From NCBI RefSeq assembly GCF_008693005.1, contig NZ_VXKE01000021.1, positions 1-64,000 on the forward strand: DNA of 64,000 bases, written 5' to 3'. The position numbers were made by a program, and so were the translations under genes. Below the pieces are notes generated by a model. That model was not told where the DNA came from and did no database searches. It saw nothing but the letters and a program-made list of their open reading frames with translations. Of this stretch, positions 41,191-51,094 are shown piece after piece; position 1 is the first letter of the stretch, and each line of letters opens with the position of its first letter. This stretch comes from Helicobacter canis (GTDB lineage Bacteria > Campylobacterota > Campylobacteria > Campylobacterales > Helicobacteraceae).

Positions 41191-42529
41191 TATTCATCGC
41201 GCCTATGGCTTCTAGTAGTTGGGTTTTAGATTCTAGGTCTTGGAGATTTTCTATGTGCTGCACAAGGCTTAAGCCTTCTTCATCATAGATTGCTGCATCT
41301 GCGCCATTTTGGATAAGCAGCCTTGCAGCTTGCGTTTGGTTGCTTGCTATGGCTGCTACTAGAGGTGAGCAGGCAAAAGCATTTTGCCCTTGTAAGCACG
41401 CAGGGTCGCCGTTTATGGGTGCATCTTTTGCCAAAAGTAGTGTGATCATCTCTATATCACCGCCAATGCTCGCACTCTGCAAAGCGCGCGTAAGATCTGC
41501 GCCGCGATCGATAAGCAGCACTGCTACTTCTTGTGCGTTGGCGCGATCTTCTTCTTGCAGTGTTTGCATTGCCATAAGCGCGACATCAAGTGCTTCAAGC
41601 TGTGTTGGCTTGCTAGATTCTAGTAGTTTAGCGTGGATATTTGCGCCAGAATCTAGCAGCAGTGCTACAAGCTCTTTGTTGTGCTTGCTTGCTGCGTGGA
41701 TAAGTGGGCTTGTCATCTGGCTAGATTCTAGCTCTGCCCCAGCTTGGATAAGTAGCTTTGCTATATCAGTAAGCCCCCTTTGGCAAGCAAGCGTTAGCGG
41801 GGACTCTTTAGTGGTGTCGCCATAGCCGACATTGACCTTTGCGCCCTTATTAAGCAAGGCGGTGATGATGGCTGGGCTTGGGTGCTTTGCTTGGATAGCA
41901 TAGATGAGTAGGGGCATAGAGGGGCTATCTTTATCTGCTTGTGTCATCTGGCTAGATTCTAGCTCTAGGGTTATGGACTTTTCTTTAAGTAAAAGCTCTG
42001 TTGTATGGGCAAATCCTAGTGCGATGGCGTATTCTAAGGCTTGCTGGTATTTAGCTTTTGCTAGGGCATTGAGCAGTCTTCTCTTGCTATCAAAACGCTC
42101 GCTAATGTCATCTGCATTTGGGGTAAAAATAGATTCTAGCGCGGCTTTGGGGATTGCTTTGATAGATGGGTCATCTGCTAGGAGTGCTTCTTGGTAGGGT
42201 GCGCTAAGCTTGGCTAGCGTTTGGAGAAAGAGCGTTTGTAGGTAGTTTTGATAGTCTTTCTCATCAAGTGCGACAATATCGCGCTTATGTAGCACACCTT
42301 GCATATCACCTATGGTGATTTGTATCCAGTGGGGGTTTGTGCTATCTGTCCCGCCAATAAGGCTTGTAAGCAGAAAGTCGCTCTTATAGAGCTTGGCGAT
42401 GATAGTGCCATTGGGAGATTGGCGTAGGTTGATAAAAGTATCTTTGCTATTAAAGCTTGCGCCTTGGCTGGCAAAAGCAGCTATAGCAAAGGCGACATAT
42501 ACTAAGATGAGTGTGAAAATTTTATACAT
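41177..42529 (-). CDS. Secreted ankyrin-repeat protein with SH3-like N-domain
   Basis: The 450-residue protein has a signal peptide (ending near AFAS), an SH3b-like segment (INLRQSPNGTIIAKLYKSD, about residues 32-52), then ankyrin repeats from about 200 to the end: ESPLTLACQRGLTDIAKLLIQAGA, SPLIHAASKHNKELVALLLDSGA and others. (Quoted motifs are in parts: LTLACQRG, KLLIQAG, LLLDSGA.) Ankyrins suggest protein binding in the periplasm. Binding partner unknown. AGGAG precedes ATG. Confidence 0.82.
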   Translation of the reverse strand: MYKIFTLILVYVAFAIAAFASQGASFNSKDTFINLRQSPNGTIIAKLYKSDFLLTSLIGGTDSTNPHWIQITIGDMQGVLHKRDIVALDEKDYQNYLQTLFLQTLAKLSAPYQEALLADDPSIKAIPKAALESIFTPNADDISERFDSKRRLLNALAKAKYQQALEYAIALGFAHTTELLLKEKSITLELESSQMTQADKDSPSMPLLIYAIQAKHPSPAIITALLNKGAKVNVGYGDTTKESPLTLACQRGLTDIAKLLIQAGAELESSQMTSPLIHAASKHNKELVALLLDSGANIHAKLLESSKPTQLEALDVALMAMQTLQEEDRANAQEVAVLLIDRGADLTRALQSASIGGDIEMITLLLAKDAPINGDPACLQGQNAFACSPLVAAIASNQTQAARLLIQNGADAAIYDEEGLSLVQHIENLQDLESKTQLLEAIGAMNNVKH

Positions 42530-42538
42530 AGTGTGCTC

Positions 42539-44302
42539 CTAGATTGGGATAATGTCGATGATGTGAGAGGTTTGTGGCGGGGGAGAGTGCTTCTTTTGTG
42601 TAGGTGCGATCTTGGCGATAGGATAGGGTCTAGCATAGCGCAAAATCGCCGTGAGAAACTGCTCATCTTGCCTAATCCAGTAACTATAATCACACACAAG
42701 GATAAAGCACTTTTTCATACGGCTAACAGCGACATTGAGCGCGTAGGCGGCGTGGAGATTCCTAGAATCTGTCAAGTGGTGGTGTAGCATAACAGGTGAA
42801 AATATTACGCAGTCAAACTCCTGCCCTTGTGAGCCGTGGATCGTCCAAGTGTGTTTATAGGGGATTTGGTATTGTGATAGTAGCTTGCGCTGCTTGACAA
42901 ATGGAGTAATGACAGCCACAGAGTTAGAATGCTCAAGAAGTGCTGGGAAAATCTGCGCGATGGCTTGGGCTTCGGCGTGGCTGCATTTATCTTGTGGGAT
43001 CTGGGACTTACAATCGATGAAAAATAAGTCTGTCGGGCTATCTTTGCCACATAAGCCATTGTGGTAGATGTGGTGGTCAAGGATTTTGGCAAGATTATCG
43101 CCGTAGCGGTGGGTTTCACGCAAGATATTTAGGCTTGTGCGTGTGAATTGCAATGGGCTTGTTTGTAGTTTGGTAAAGATTTTGGCACTGCTTGTGAAGT
43201 GCTCTTGTGTGAAAAAGTCTTCCATAAACAATGCTGATAGGTTGAAAAGATTTGCCCATACTTTATCGCCGTGCATACGCGATGTGGGCATTTCACAAAT
43301 GGGCATAAGCTGCTTGTGATCACCTAGGAGAGTTACGGGGGCATTTTGCGTGCTAAGTGTTAGGGCTTTGATAAGTGGGGTGAAAGCACACTCATCTAAG
43401 AAAAAGTGCGAGAATTCAACATCAAGGCTCGTATATCGCTTGATAAAGCCATCTATGGTTAGTCCTATAATGAGCGATTCTTTAAGCCTTGATTTTGGAC
43501 TTGCAGCACTAAAGAGACTTTGTGGCTGCTTTTTTTGCAGGATTTGTGGGTCGCATACTTCGGCATATTGCTCCATAAAGGCATTGCTAGGTGTGCCTAG
43601 TCGCAAGATCATTGATCGCTCAATCTTTAGGGTATCAAATTTCTTTATGAGGGCTTGCAGGACTTGCTCAAGCGCGGAGTTGGTCGGGGCTAGCACGCAT
43701 ACGCGCGTGTTGCTATAAACATAGTGCAAAAGTGCTTCAAAGAGCACTACTTGCGTCTTCCCGCTACCGGGCGCGCCCCACACATAGCTAAATGGCTTGC
43801 TAAGAATATCTCGCAAGGCACTTGCTTGCTCTTTGTTGAGATAGGGCTGAATGGTGATAGAGTGATAAGCACTTGCAGAATCCTTGTGCGCGAACATAGG
43901 TGGAGCTGCTGGGATAGCAAAGGTGCTTTGCTGCTCGAAGAATGTCTCAAGGTTGCGTATGAGAAATTTAAGATCGCTAAAAATTTTTAGCTGGGCTTTG
44001 TGCTTTTGCACGGCGTTTAGCGTGCTAGAATCTAAGCACTCTATGGAGAGAATCTGGCTTTTCTCATCATAAAACCGCACATAGAATCCAAACTCTTCGC
44101 TAAGTGGCATAGGCGCAGCAGATCCAATTTGGATCATCAAAGAGTCGGTGTTGAGCACCTTTGCTTTGATACGAAGCTGAATGTATGGATCATCAAAGAC
44201 AACTTGCGCAACTTGTAGTTCCTCGCAGCCTAGATTATGCTCTTGCAAATAGGCATAATAGACTTTACAAGCTTGTAATAAGGCGTGTTTAATGGCGTGC
44301 AT
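42539..44302 (-). CDS. Superfamily 1 helicase (UvrD/Upf1-like AAA_11/12)
   Basis: The 587-residue protein has Walker A VWGAPGSGKTQVVL near residue 168, motif Ia VLAPTNSALEQV, Walker B HFFLDECAFTPLIKAL near 300, motif III TLLGDHKQLMPI and C-terminal WTIHGSQGQEFDCVIF and ALNVAVSRMKKCFIL (motifs V/VI). This fits the DNA2/Upf1-like group. Its N-terminal 150 residues are a separate domain of unknown role. Possible work on DNA repair or RNA; cellular role unknown. Confidence 0.85.
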   Translation of the reverse strand: MHAIKHALLQACKVYYAYLQEHNLGCEELQVAQVVFDDPYIQLRIKAKVLNTDSLMIQIGSAAPMPLSEEFGFYVRFYDEKSQILSIECLDSSTLNAVQKHKAQLKIFSDLKFLIRNLETFFEQQSTFAIPAAPPMFAHKDSASAYHSITIQPYLNKEQASALRDILSKPFSYVWGAPGSGKTQVVLFEALLHYVYSNTRVCVLAPTNSALEQVLQALIKKFDTLKIERSMILRLGTPSNAFMEQYAEVCDPQILQKKQPQSLFSAASPKSRLKESLIIGLTIDGFIKRYTSLDVEFSHFFLDECAFTPLIKALTLSTQNAPVTLLGDHKQLMPICEMPTSRMHGDKVWANLFNLSALFMEDFFTQEHFTSSAKIFTKLQTSPLQFTRTSLNILRETHRYGDNLAKILDHHIYHNGLCGKDSPTDLFFIDCKSQIPQDKCSHAEAQAIAQIFPALLEHSNSVAVITPFVKQRKLLSQYQIPYKHTWTIHGSQGQEFDCVIFSPVMLHHHLTDSRNLHAAYALNVAVSRMKKCFILVCDYSYWIRQDEQFLTAILRYARPYPIAKIAPTQKKHSPPPQTSHIIDIIPI

Positions 44303-44315
44303 ACTTCAGGTTATA

Positions 44316-45083
44316 TTATGCGAAAACTTCATCAATGCTATAGAGTTTTGGCGGCTTATTGACTAGCCAAGCAGCACACTCAAGCGCGCCTTTTGCAAAT
44401 GTCAAGCGATTGGTAGCATTATGGGTGAATTCCAAATACTCTCCATCTAAGTAAAACCCTACACAATGCCGCCCTGCCACATCACCACCGCGCAGAGAAA
44501 CGATGCTTAGCTCACCATCTTTGCGCACACCTTGGGAGACCCTGTCTGTTACTAGAATCTCTTTTAAGGGGCGATTGCGTCCTTTGGCGCAGGATTCTGC
44601 TAGGCTTAGGGCTGTGCCACTTGGGGCGTCTTTTTTGTATCGGTGGTGGATTTCGCTTATTTCAATATCTGCGTGTGTGAGCTTGGCGGCTACTTGCTCG
44701 ACAATCTGGCGCAGTAGTGCTACTCCAAGAGACATATTTGAAGCATACAAGATGGGCGCCCACTTGGAGCAGGACTCCATTAGCGCGAAGTCTTGCCCAT
44801 CTAGCCCTGTTGTGCCTATCACGCAAGGGATAGGCGTCCTTGTGGAATATAGTGTGCGTAGCAGGGCATTTGTCGCTTCTTTTGAGCTAAAGTCGATAAT
44901 CACATCACAGCATTGTATAAATGCGTCAAGGTCGTTTGTTACAAAGCTGCCCTCTGGTAGGCTAAAATCTAGCTCCTTGCGCACAAATACTGCGCCTATT
45001 TCCATATTTCTATGCGCACCTATCTCGTGAATGATAAGCTGCCCCACGCGCCCACTCGCGCCAAAAATCCCAACTTTGATCAT
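44316..45083 (-). CDS. dapB: 4-hydroxy-tetrahydrodipicolinate reductase
   Basis: DapB makes tetrahydrodipicolinate for lysine and peptidoglycan. The 255-residue protein has GIFGASGRVGQLI (NADPH binding), VIIDFSSKEA, a GTTG-type PCVIGTTGL, SNMSLGVALLRQI, and the SEIHHRYKKDAPSGTALSL signature with the catalytic His and Lys. It starts 8 nt before... downstream of trxB's stop and is probably in one operon with trxA-trxB. Confidence 0.95.
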   Translation of the reverse strand: MIKVGIFGASGRVGQLIIHEIGAHRNMEIGAVFVRKELDFSLPEGSFVTNDLDAFIQCCDVIIDFSSKEATNALLRTLYSTRTPIPCVIGTTGLDGQDFALMESCSKWAPILYASNMSLGVALLRQIVEQVAAKLTHADIEISEIHHRYKKDAPSGTALSLAESCAKGRNRPLKEILVTDRVSQGVRKDGELSIVSLRGGDVAGRHCVGFYLDGEYLEFTHNATNRLTFAKGALECAAWLVNKPPKLYSIDEVFA

Positions 45084-45090
45084 AAGCTTC

Positions 45091-46029
45091 CTAATGTGTA
45101 GAATCCAAATAAGCTATCGCCTGTAATGCTGCAGTCGCTCCATCTCCAGCGGCACATACTACTTGCTTAGGCGCATTGATACGAATATCCCCAGCAGCAA
45201 AGAGTCCGGGAATGTTAGTCTTCATCGATAAATCCACAATGACAGAATTATACTCATCGCACGCACATAGCATAGAGCCATCATCTTGGCGTAAAACTTG
45301 GGTATTAACATCATAGCCTACAAAGATAAAAACACCGGGCACAGCTAGCTGCTTGCGCTCTTTAGTTTGTGTATGCTCAATGATAATGCCTGTAACACCA
45401 AGCTTATCGCCTGTGATTTCTACGGGAGAAAATGGTGTGAGAAACTCAATTTTGTCGTTATGTCTCGCGTGCTCTAGTGTGATAGGTGCTGCGCGGAATG
45501 CATCTCTTCTGTGGATAAGATAGACTTTGCTGCACATTTTAGTGAGATAGATTGCTTCTTCTATGGCAGTATCCCCGCCGCCTATAACAGCTACTTCCTT
45601 GCCTTTATAGAAAAAGCCATCGCAAGTGGCGCAGGTGCTAACACCCTTGCCCCAAAGATCGCTCTCCCCTAGGACTCCTGTGCGCTTGGGGCTGCCGCCA
45701 GTAGCTAGGATCACAGCTCTTGCTTCTGTGGTTTTACCGCCATCGTGGTGGATAGTAAAATGCGCACCATTTTTGGTGATTTGATTGACTACTGCCATTT
45801 CGTGCTTGAGACCAAAGCGGAAGCACTGCTCCTGCCAAGGCTCCATAAAATCTAAACCACTCTTAATCTCTTTTATACCGGGGTAGTTTTCTATCTCACT
45901 ACTTCCTGTGATTTGCCCTCCGGGCATACCCTTTTCAAACAAAACGACATTCTTCACACCCCCTCTTGTCGCATATAGCCCAGCAGATAGCCCAGCAGGA
46001 CCGCCACCAATAATTGCTAAATCAATCAT
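45091..46029 (-). CDS. trxB: Thioredoxin reductase
   Basis: TrxB reduces thioredoxin using NADPH. The 312-residue flavoprotein has the FAD motif [19 protein letters not shown] (given as [10 protein letters not shown]), the redox pair in [13 protein letters not shown] (Cys-Ala-Thr-Cys near 134-137), an NADPH motif [12 protein letters not shown] and the C-terminal GLFAAGDIR. Follows trxA by 57 nt containing a hairpin. Confidence 0.95.
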   Translation of the reverse strand: MIDLAIIGGGPAGLSAGLYATRGGVKNVVLFEKGMPGGQITGSSEIENYPGIKEIKSGLDFMEPWQEQCFRFGLKHEMAVVNQITKNGAHFTIHHDGGKTTEARAVILATGGSPKRTGVLGESDLWGKGVSTCATCDGFFYKGKEVAVIGGGDTAIEEAIYLTKMCSKVYLIHRRDAFRAAPITLEHARHNDKIEFLTPFSPVEITGDKLGVTGIIIEHTQTKERKQLAVPGVFIFVGYDVNTQVLRQDDGSMLCACDEYNSVIVDLSMKTNIPGLFAAGDIRINAPKQVVCAAGDGATAALQAIAYLDSTH

Positions 46030-46046
46030 AGAAACTCCTAGATAAA

Positions 46047-46065
46047 CCCCTTGTCTGCCAAGGGG
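46047..46065 (-). terminator. Hairpin between trxA and trxB (possible attenuator)
   Basis: CCCCTTG and CAAGGGG form a 7-bp G/C-rich stem with a 5-nt loop; on the minus strand TTTATCT follows. It may cause partial termination so that trxA is made in excess of trxB, or stabilise the trxA mRNA end. Confidence 0.45.
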
Positions 46066-46086
46066 GAAGAATTGTAAAAGTTGAGA

Positions 46087-46404
46087 TTAAAGAAGGGCGT
46101 TGATTTTATCTGCCAAGACAGATTTAGGTGTAGCACCGATAACTTGATCGACAACCTCGCCGTTTTTCATAAACAAGATTGTAGGAATGCTTCGAATACC
46201 AAATCGTGCGGCGAGATTTTGCTCTTCATCAGTATTGACCTTGCAAATTGCGGCTTTGCCTTCAAACTCATTGGCAAGCTCTTCAATCACAGGGGCAAGC
46301 ATACGACAAGGACCGCACCAAGTAGCCCAGAAATCAACAACTGCTATACCATCTTTGGTCTTTTCATCAAAGTCAAGCTCTGTCAATTCAATATATTGTC
46401 CCAT
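46087..46404 (-). CDS. trxA: Thioredoxin
   Basis: A 105-residue thioredoxin: VVDFWATWCGPCRMLAPV with the WCGPC active site near residue 30, VNTDEEQNLAARFGIRSIPT with the conserved cis-Pro, and GATPKSVL. ATG at 46404 is preferred (AAGGAG with 6 nt spacing); the frame to 46431 is upstream. First gene of trxA-trxB-dapB. Confidence 0.95.
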   Translation of the reverse strand: MGQYIELTELDFDEKTKDGIAVVDFWATWCGPCRMLAPVIEELANEFEGKAAICKVNTDEEQNLAARFGIRSIPTILFMKNGEVVDQVIGATPKSVLADKINALL

Positions 46405-46433
46405 TTTTTCTCCTTGTATGTGGGTTGGCAAGG

Positions 46434-46439
46434 ATTATA
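46434..46439 (-). promoter_or_regulatory. -10 box TATAAT for trxA
   Basis: On the minus strand TTGTATAATCC, 30 nt before the trxA ATG. Confidence 0.6.
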
Positions 46440-46532
46440 CAACAAGTAGCGTAACATTTTGGACAATGTCTTTTGGGATTTGGTAATTTTTTATCACTTT
46501 GCAAGAAGTGTTACGGATATAAGCATTGCAAG

Positions 46533-47783
46533 CTACTTGACTGGGACAAAGTTCGCACCCTTTGTCGTCCAAATGCGGTTTTGATATTGGATTTGCTTAT
46601 CGCGCATAGATTCGCTAAAGAGCTGTTTTGAGTCTTTGGTGATAGTTCTTAGTCCAAATTCTACACCAAGCGAAGTTGCATAGCTCACCCAATCATAGCG
46701 CAAGTCGTTATTGAGCAAAAACGCATACTCCATAAGATTTGTATCGATCGCGCCAATAGAGCTTACAACAAAGAGATTTTCACGCGCTTTGGGTGAGGCA
46801 AGCTGTAAGACAATGGGGCTAAAGTTAATTTGCGTGGAGAGATAGACTCTAGGGGGCTCATCGCTTAGCTCGATTTGTGAGAGAATCAGCCCTGTTTTTG
46901 GCGCGGAAGTATTGAGTATAAGTGCTGCGTTTGGGAAATATGTGGATTCTTTTTGGAGTGTTTTGGTAAATTGAGAAGCTTCTTGATTGCTCAAAGATCG
47001 CTGGCGGATTACGCGCTCTTCAAGGCTTGAAAAAAGCGTAGATAAATAGCCGCCTATTTGACTATCATCAGTATATTCAATGAGTGGCATATCCTGCATT
47101 AGCGGAAGTAGGGCTTGGAACTGCTCCTTATAGCTTATCCCACCAAAGTATAGATTCTCTGGGAGTCTGTCTATGACTCCTTGTGGCAAACGCTCTTTGT
47201 TTATCGTGGGGATATAGGTTGGGTAGATGAGATTGTCATAGTCTATGAGATTTTGCACGCCAGTGGGTCCAAGCATAGCGATGACAAAATTTGCATTGCT
47301 TTGGATAATGCGCAAATAAGTGGATTCTAGGTTTTCCTTGCTCTCATCAATGCTATCAAACACCTGAAAATCAAAGTCGATATTACGCGCGATAAGATAG
47401 GATAAAATCGTGTTTGCCACACTTACAGAATATCGCCCCACAAGTTGCTTGGGGATAAGCAGGGCGACTCTAAAATGCTCTTTACTGCTAGAATCTTGCA
47501 TTACTTCTATACCGCTTAGTTGCGCCATTGCTTCAGAAAAGTAGCGCAAGACCTTTTTGTCCGTTGTGCTGGTGCTAAACTTCGCCAAAAATGAAAAGAT
47601 ATAGCCATTAGTATAGAGCCGCTTCAAGCACCCATCATTACAGCTATGCTCATCAATATCAAGGATCTTTTGCTGGGGTAGTGGGATAGGAGAGATGATA
47701 GAACTCTTTGCATAGAGATTTTGGCTCATAAGCCCCAATGCAAGGAGAAGTGATAATTGTGCTGTGGTGATAAGGTGCTTCAA
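46533..47783 (-). CDS. Periplasmic hypothetical, type 1 periplasmic-binding-like
   Basis: I start it at TTG 47783 (KHLITTAQLSLLLALGLM, a clear signal peptide ending NLYA) with AAAGG 7 nt upstream; the frame is open to 47822 but that start lacks a good site. The mature part of about 390 residues has alternating alpha/beta segments: FRVALLIPKQLVGRYS, NFVIAMLGPTGVQNL, RLPENLYFGGISYKEQF and VYLSTQINFSPIVL. This recalls the LppC/periplasmic-binding fold. No function known. It follows comM by 46 nt. Confidence 0.6.
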   Translation of the reverse strand: MKHLITTAQLSLLLALGLMSQNLYAKSSIISPIPLPQQKILDIDEHSCNDGCLKRLYTNGYIFSFLAKFSTSTTDKKVLRYFSEAMAQLSGIEVMQDSSSKEHFRVALLIPKQLVGRYSVSVANTILSYLIARNIDFDFQVFDSIDESKENLESTYLRIIQSNANFVIAMLGPTGVQNLIDYDNLIYPTYIPTINKERLPQGVIDRLPENLYFGGISYKEQFQALLPLMQDMPLIEYTDDSQIGGYLSTLFSSLEERVIRQRSLSNQEASQFTKTLQKESTYFPNAALILNTSAPKTGLILSQIELSDEPPRVYLSTQINFSPIVLQLASPKARENLFVVSSIGAIDTNLMEYAFLLNNDLRYDWVSYATSLGVEFGLRTITKDSKQLFSESMRDKQIQYQNRIWTTKGANFVPVK

Positions 47784-47829
47784 TGATATGCCTTTACTCA
47801 AAAATAACAAATATCCTAGCATAATTTAT

Positions 47830-49344
47830 CTAAGAGATATATCGATAGCTTAATGCCTCAAGTAAGTGCTGCTTGGCGATATGCTTTGCATCATCTAAAT
47901 CAGCGATTGTGCGCGCGATCTTTTTGAGCTTTTGTATTGAGCGATGAGAGAGATTAAACCTTAGGCTTGCTTGCTGTAAGATAGTTTGTGTCGCATCATC
48001 TAGGATACAAATTTGCTCTACTTCGCGCTCATCTAGCTTGCCATTTAGCTTACTTTGCCCACGCTCAATTTGCGCTCTAAATGCTTTAAATACCATCTCT
48101 TGCATAGAAGCAGAATCTGTGGAAGCCTTTGGGTCTTGCTCATTTTCTTGCATTTGCACAAAGAGATCTATGCGGTCTAAAAATGGCTCGCTCAAGCGGG
48201 CTCTATAAGAGCTAATCTCCTTTTGCGTGCAGCGGCACTCTTTGGAGGGGCTTAGGAGATTTCCGCAAGGGCAGGGATTTTGCGCTCCTGCAAATAAAAA
48301 CGCCGTAGGATAAGTTACTTTACTATGCACACGCGAGACTACAAGCTCGTTGTTTTCAAGGGGCTCGCGTAAGGATTCTAGCACCTCCTTGCCAAAGTGT
48401 GGCAGCTCGTCAAAAAACAAAACACCCTGATGGGCTAGGGCGATCTCTCCGGGCTTGACTTCACTTTGCGTAGCGGATCCTAGTATTGAGGATTTTGATG
48501 CACTTTGATGGGGTGAGCGGAAGGGGCGCAATGGCGTGTAGCTTGGAGTTTGTGAGCTGATGGACTGAAGCTTGACACTCTCTATCATCTCTTCCAAACT
48601 CATTGGGGGCAATATATAGCGCAGGCGTTTGGCGATCATACTTTTTCCGCAGCCCGGACTTCCTTCATAGATGATATTGTGGAATCCACTTGCAGCGATG
48701 AGTGCCGCTCTTTTGGCGATTTCCTGTCCTTTGACTTGGGCAAAATCTAGCGGGAATTCGCGCTTATAGTAGTAGCTTGTTTGTTTGATTTGTAGGGTCT
48801 CAAACTCTAGCTGGCTTTGGGTGGTGCTAGGCTTAGATTCTGGATCTTCTAAAATCTGCAAAGCTTCTTGCAAGCTGCTTGCATAATAAATTTGCAAATG
48901 GGGTAAATGGCAGAAAAGCTCTTTGCCAGATGTGGGCAAGATCACCTTGGCGTTTTGATGCTGCAAGGCGATCTCAAGCAAAAGGGGGTAGATGTTGTTG
49001 TTATAAGTAAGTGTGCCATCTAAAGCTAGCTCGCCAAAGGCAAACCACCCCTGCGTATCTATACCCTTTTTATGCAAGGCGATTAGTAGGGCTATGGGCA
49101 AATCAAAGTGGCTGCCAGATTTTGCCACATCAGCAGGAGCTAGGTTGATAGCAATTTTTAGCGGTGGGAAGTGGAATCCAATGTGATGAAGCGCACTTTG
49201 GATTCTCTGCTTGCTCTCTTGGATAGAGCTGTTTGCAAGCCCCGTGATGACAAAGGCAGGCAGAGCGCGCACGAAATTTGCCTGCACTTGGACGATCTCT
49301 CCGCCTATGCCATTTCTTGTCGCACATAGAATCTTATTTACCAT
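47830..49344 (-). CDS. comM: YifB/ComM-family AAA ATPase (Mg-chelatase-like)
   Basis: ComM is a hexameric helicase aiding branch migration during natural transformation. The 504-residue protein has the Lon-protease-like N-terminal fold (VITGLANSSIQESKQRI, INLAPADVAKSGSHFDLP), Walker A GSPGCGKSMIAKRL near 220, Walker B GVLFFDELPHFGKEVL, and a zinc-like NPCPCG..C..C segment. ATG at 49344 (AAAGGG upstream) is preferred over GTG at 49353. Presence fits a naturally competent Helicobacter. Confidence 0.88.
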   Translation of the reverse strand: MVNKILCATRNGIGGEIVQVQANFVRALPAFVITGLANSSIQESKQRIQSALHHIGFHFPPLKIAINLAPADVAKSGSHFDLPIALLIALHKKGIDTQGWFAFGELALDGTLTYNNNIYPLLLEIALQHQNAKVILPTSGKELFCHLPHLQIYYASSLQEALQILEDPESKPSTTQSQLEFETLQIKQTSYYYKREFPLDFAQVKGQEIAKRAALIAASGFHNIIYEGSPGCGKSMIAKRLRYILPPMSLEEMIESVKLQSISSQTPSYTPLRPFRSPHQSASKSSILGSATQSEVKPGEIALAHQGVLFFDELPHFGKEVLESLREPLENNELVVSRVHSKVTYPTAFLFAGAQNPCPCGNLLSPSKECRCTQKEISSYRARLSEPFLDRIDLFVQMQENEQDPKASTDSASMQEMVFKAFRAQIERGQSKLNGKLDEREVEQICILDDATQTILQQASLRFNLSHRSIQKLKKIARTIADLDDAKHIAKQHLLEALSYRYIS

Positions 49345-49371
49345 TGTTGCCACCCTTTGTATTAGCTTTTG

Positions 49372-50016
49372 TCAAAATCTATAAGACACATTTGCTTTAT
49401 AGACATTTTCATACATAGCACCCTGTGCGATGCCCTGTGGAGCTGGGATAGCTGCTGTGCCTATATCTATGTCAAGTGCGATATATTTTAGTCGCTTGGC
49501 ACATAGATAGCTCACCCCATAGCCTAGCAACGCACCAGCTAGGACCTGTAAGGTCGTGTGTCTTTGGCTTGTTATGCGCGAGACGCCAACAGAAGCGGCG
49601 AGGATCGTAGTGGGCAGACCAAACTTCCAGCCATAACGCTTTTGCATAAAGCCTGCTGCACTAAAGGCTGATGAGGTATGCCCGCTTGGGAAGCCATCAA
49701 AAGAGCCATTATTAGGACGCTGGCTAATCCCAGCTAGCCGCTCATTTGCTTGAGAAATACCAACAAAAGTGTATTTACTCGCAAAAGTAATGGCAAGTGT
49801 CGCACCTGTGCCAAGTGCTAGCTGGGCTACTCCGTGGTAGTCTTGGCGTGCTAGGGCATAAGCTCCTGCCATCACAGGGAGAAACTGAAAGACATCACCC
49901 CAAGTCTCAAACCAATCCCCCGGCTTTGCGTGTAGGCTTGGCATACAGGGGCTAGAGAGAGCGCATATAAGCAGTGCGCGCAGACATAGGTGCATAAGGT
50001 AGATTCTAGTGCGCAT
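49372..50016 (-). CDS. PAP2-family phosphatase with an altered third motif
   Basis: The 214-residue protein has a signal-like N-terminus, membrane segments, and PAP2 motifs: K..RP as [21 protein letters not shown] in pieces (KYTF, GISQRP), FPSGHTSSA, and [16 protein letters not shown]. The third motif is normally SR-x5-H-x3-D; here the Asp is Gln. PAP2 enzymes dephosphorylate lipid A, PG lipids or undecaprenyl pyrophosphate. The Helicobacter LpxE/LpxF enzymes are of this type, but I cannot assign it. Its ATG overlaps the aroC end by 11 nt. Confidence 0.8.
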   Translation of the reverse strand: MRTRIYLMHLCLRALLICALSSPCMPSLHAKPGDWFETWGDVFQFLPVMAGAYALARQDYHGVAQLALGTGATLAITFASKYTFVGISQANERLAGISQRPNNGSFDGFPSGHTSSAFSAAGFMQKRYGWKFGLPTTILAASVGVSRITSQRHTTLQVLAGALLGYGVSYLCAKRLKYIALDIDIGTAAIPAPQGIAQGAMYENVYKANVSYRF

Positions 50017-51094
50017 TATAAAAATCCTTGATAGATTCTAGGCGTGTGTGCGTGTGTAGCAGTGCCATATCAGCTAGAATCAACGCTAGCATACTTTCGC
50101 ACACCACGCTTCCACGCACAGCGATACACGGATCGTGCCTGCCTTTTAATGCTAGATTCTGTGGCTCATTGTGGGAGTTGATTGTCTGCTGGGGGAGAAA
50201 AATGCTAGGCGTTGGCTTGAAATAGACTTTTATGCGGAGCTCTTCACCTGTGCCAATCCCTCCTAGCACCCCACCACAATGATTGCTAGCAAAACCACTA
50301 GAATCCATATTGTCGTTGTTTTGGCTACCTAGTCTTGTGCTAGATTCTATCCCATCGCCAATTTCTAGAGCTTTGACACCATTTAGCCCCATCATCATAG
50401 CCCCAATTGCCCCGCTAAGCTTATAGTAAAGCGGCTGCCCTAGACCTTTGAGCGCACCATTTGGGCTAAAGGCTCGCACAAGCGCACACCCACCGATACT
50501 ATCGCCATTTTTGCGTGCTTCTAAGATCGCTTGCTTTTGGGCTGCTTCCATACTCTTATCTAGGGCAAAAATCTCGCTTGTCTTAGCAAAGGCGAAGTCG
50601 ATATTTTCACCCTTATGCACCCCTATATGCAAAATCCCACTCTCACAAGTAATGCCAATCTCTTGCAAAAGCATTTTGGCAAATGCCCCACTAGCCACGC
50701 GCGCAGCACTCTCTCTAGCAGAGCTTCTCCCGCCACCGCGATAATCTCGTATCCCATATTTTGCTTGGTAGGTAAAGTCCGCGTGCCCCGGGCGGAATAT
50801 ATCTCTAATGGCTTCATAGTCCTTGGACTTTGTGTTGGTGTTTGGGATAAAGAGCGCGATTGGCGCGCCTGTGCTTTTGCCCCCAAATACACCGCTTAAA
50901 ATCTCTACCTTATCATCTTCTTTGCGTGGTGTGGCATAGGGAGTTTGCCCGCCTTTGCGCCTTTGCATTTGCGCTGCTAGCAGAGCTTCATCAATCACCA
51001 CGCCAGCTGGGAAGCCATCAATCACACAGCCCACACCTAAGCCGTGAGACTCGCCAAAAGTGCTTACCCGCAGTGCTTGTCCAAATGTATTCAT
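50006..51094 (-). CDS. aroC: Chorismate synthase
   Basis: AroC makes chorismate from EPSP, using reduced FMN. The 362-residue protein has the family signatures [47 protein letters not shown] (in pieces [21 protein letters not shown]) and the C-terminal [10 protein letters not shown]. It starts 4 nt before the rnc stop (ATGA overlap), so the two are translationally coupled; aroC-rnc-rnhA order matches H. pylori. Confidence 0.96.
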   Translation of the reverse strand: MNTFGQALRVSTFGESHGLGVGCVIDGFPAGVVIDEALLAAQMQRRKGGQTPYATPRKEDDKVEILSGVFGGKSTGAPIALFIPNTNTKSKDYEAIRDIFRPGHADFTYQAKYGIRDYRGGGRSSARESAARVASGAFAKMLLQEIGITCESGILHIGVHKGENIDFAFAKTSEIFALDKSMEAAQKQAILEARKNGDSIGGCALVRAFSPNGALKGLGQPLYYKLSGAIGAMMMGLNGVKALEIGDGIESSTRLGSQNNDNMDSSGFASNHCGGVLGGIGTGEELRIKVYFKPTPSIFLPQQTINSHNEPQNLALKGRHDPCIAVRGSVVCESMLALILADMALLHTHTRLESIKDFYNAH

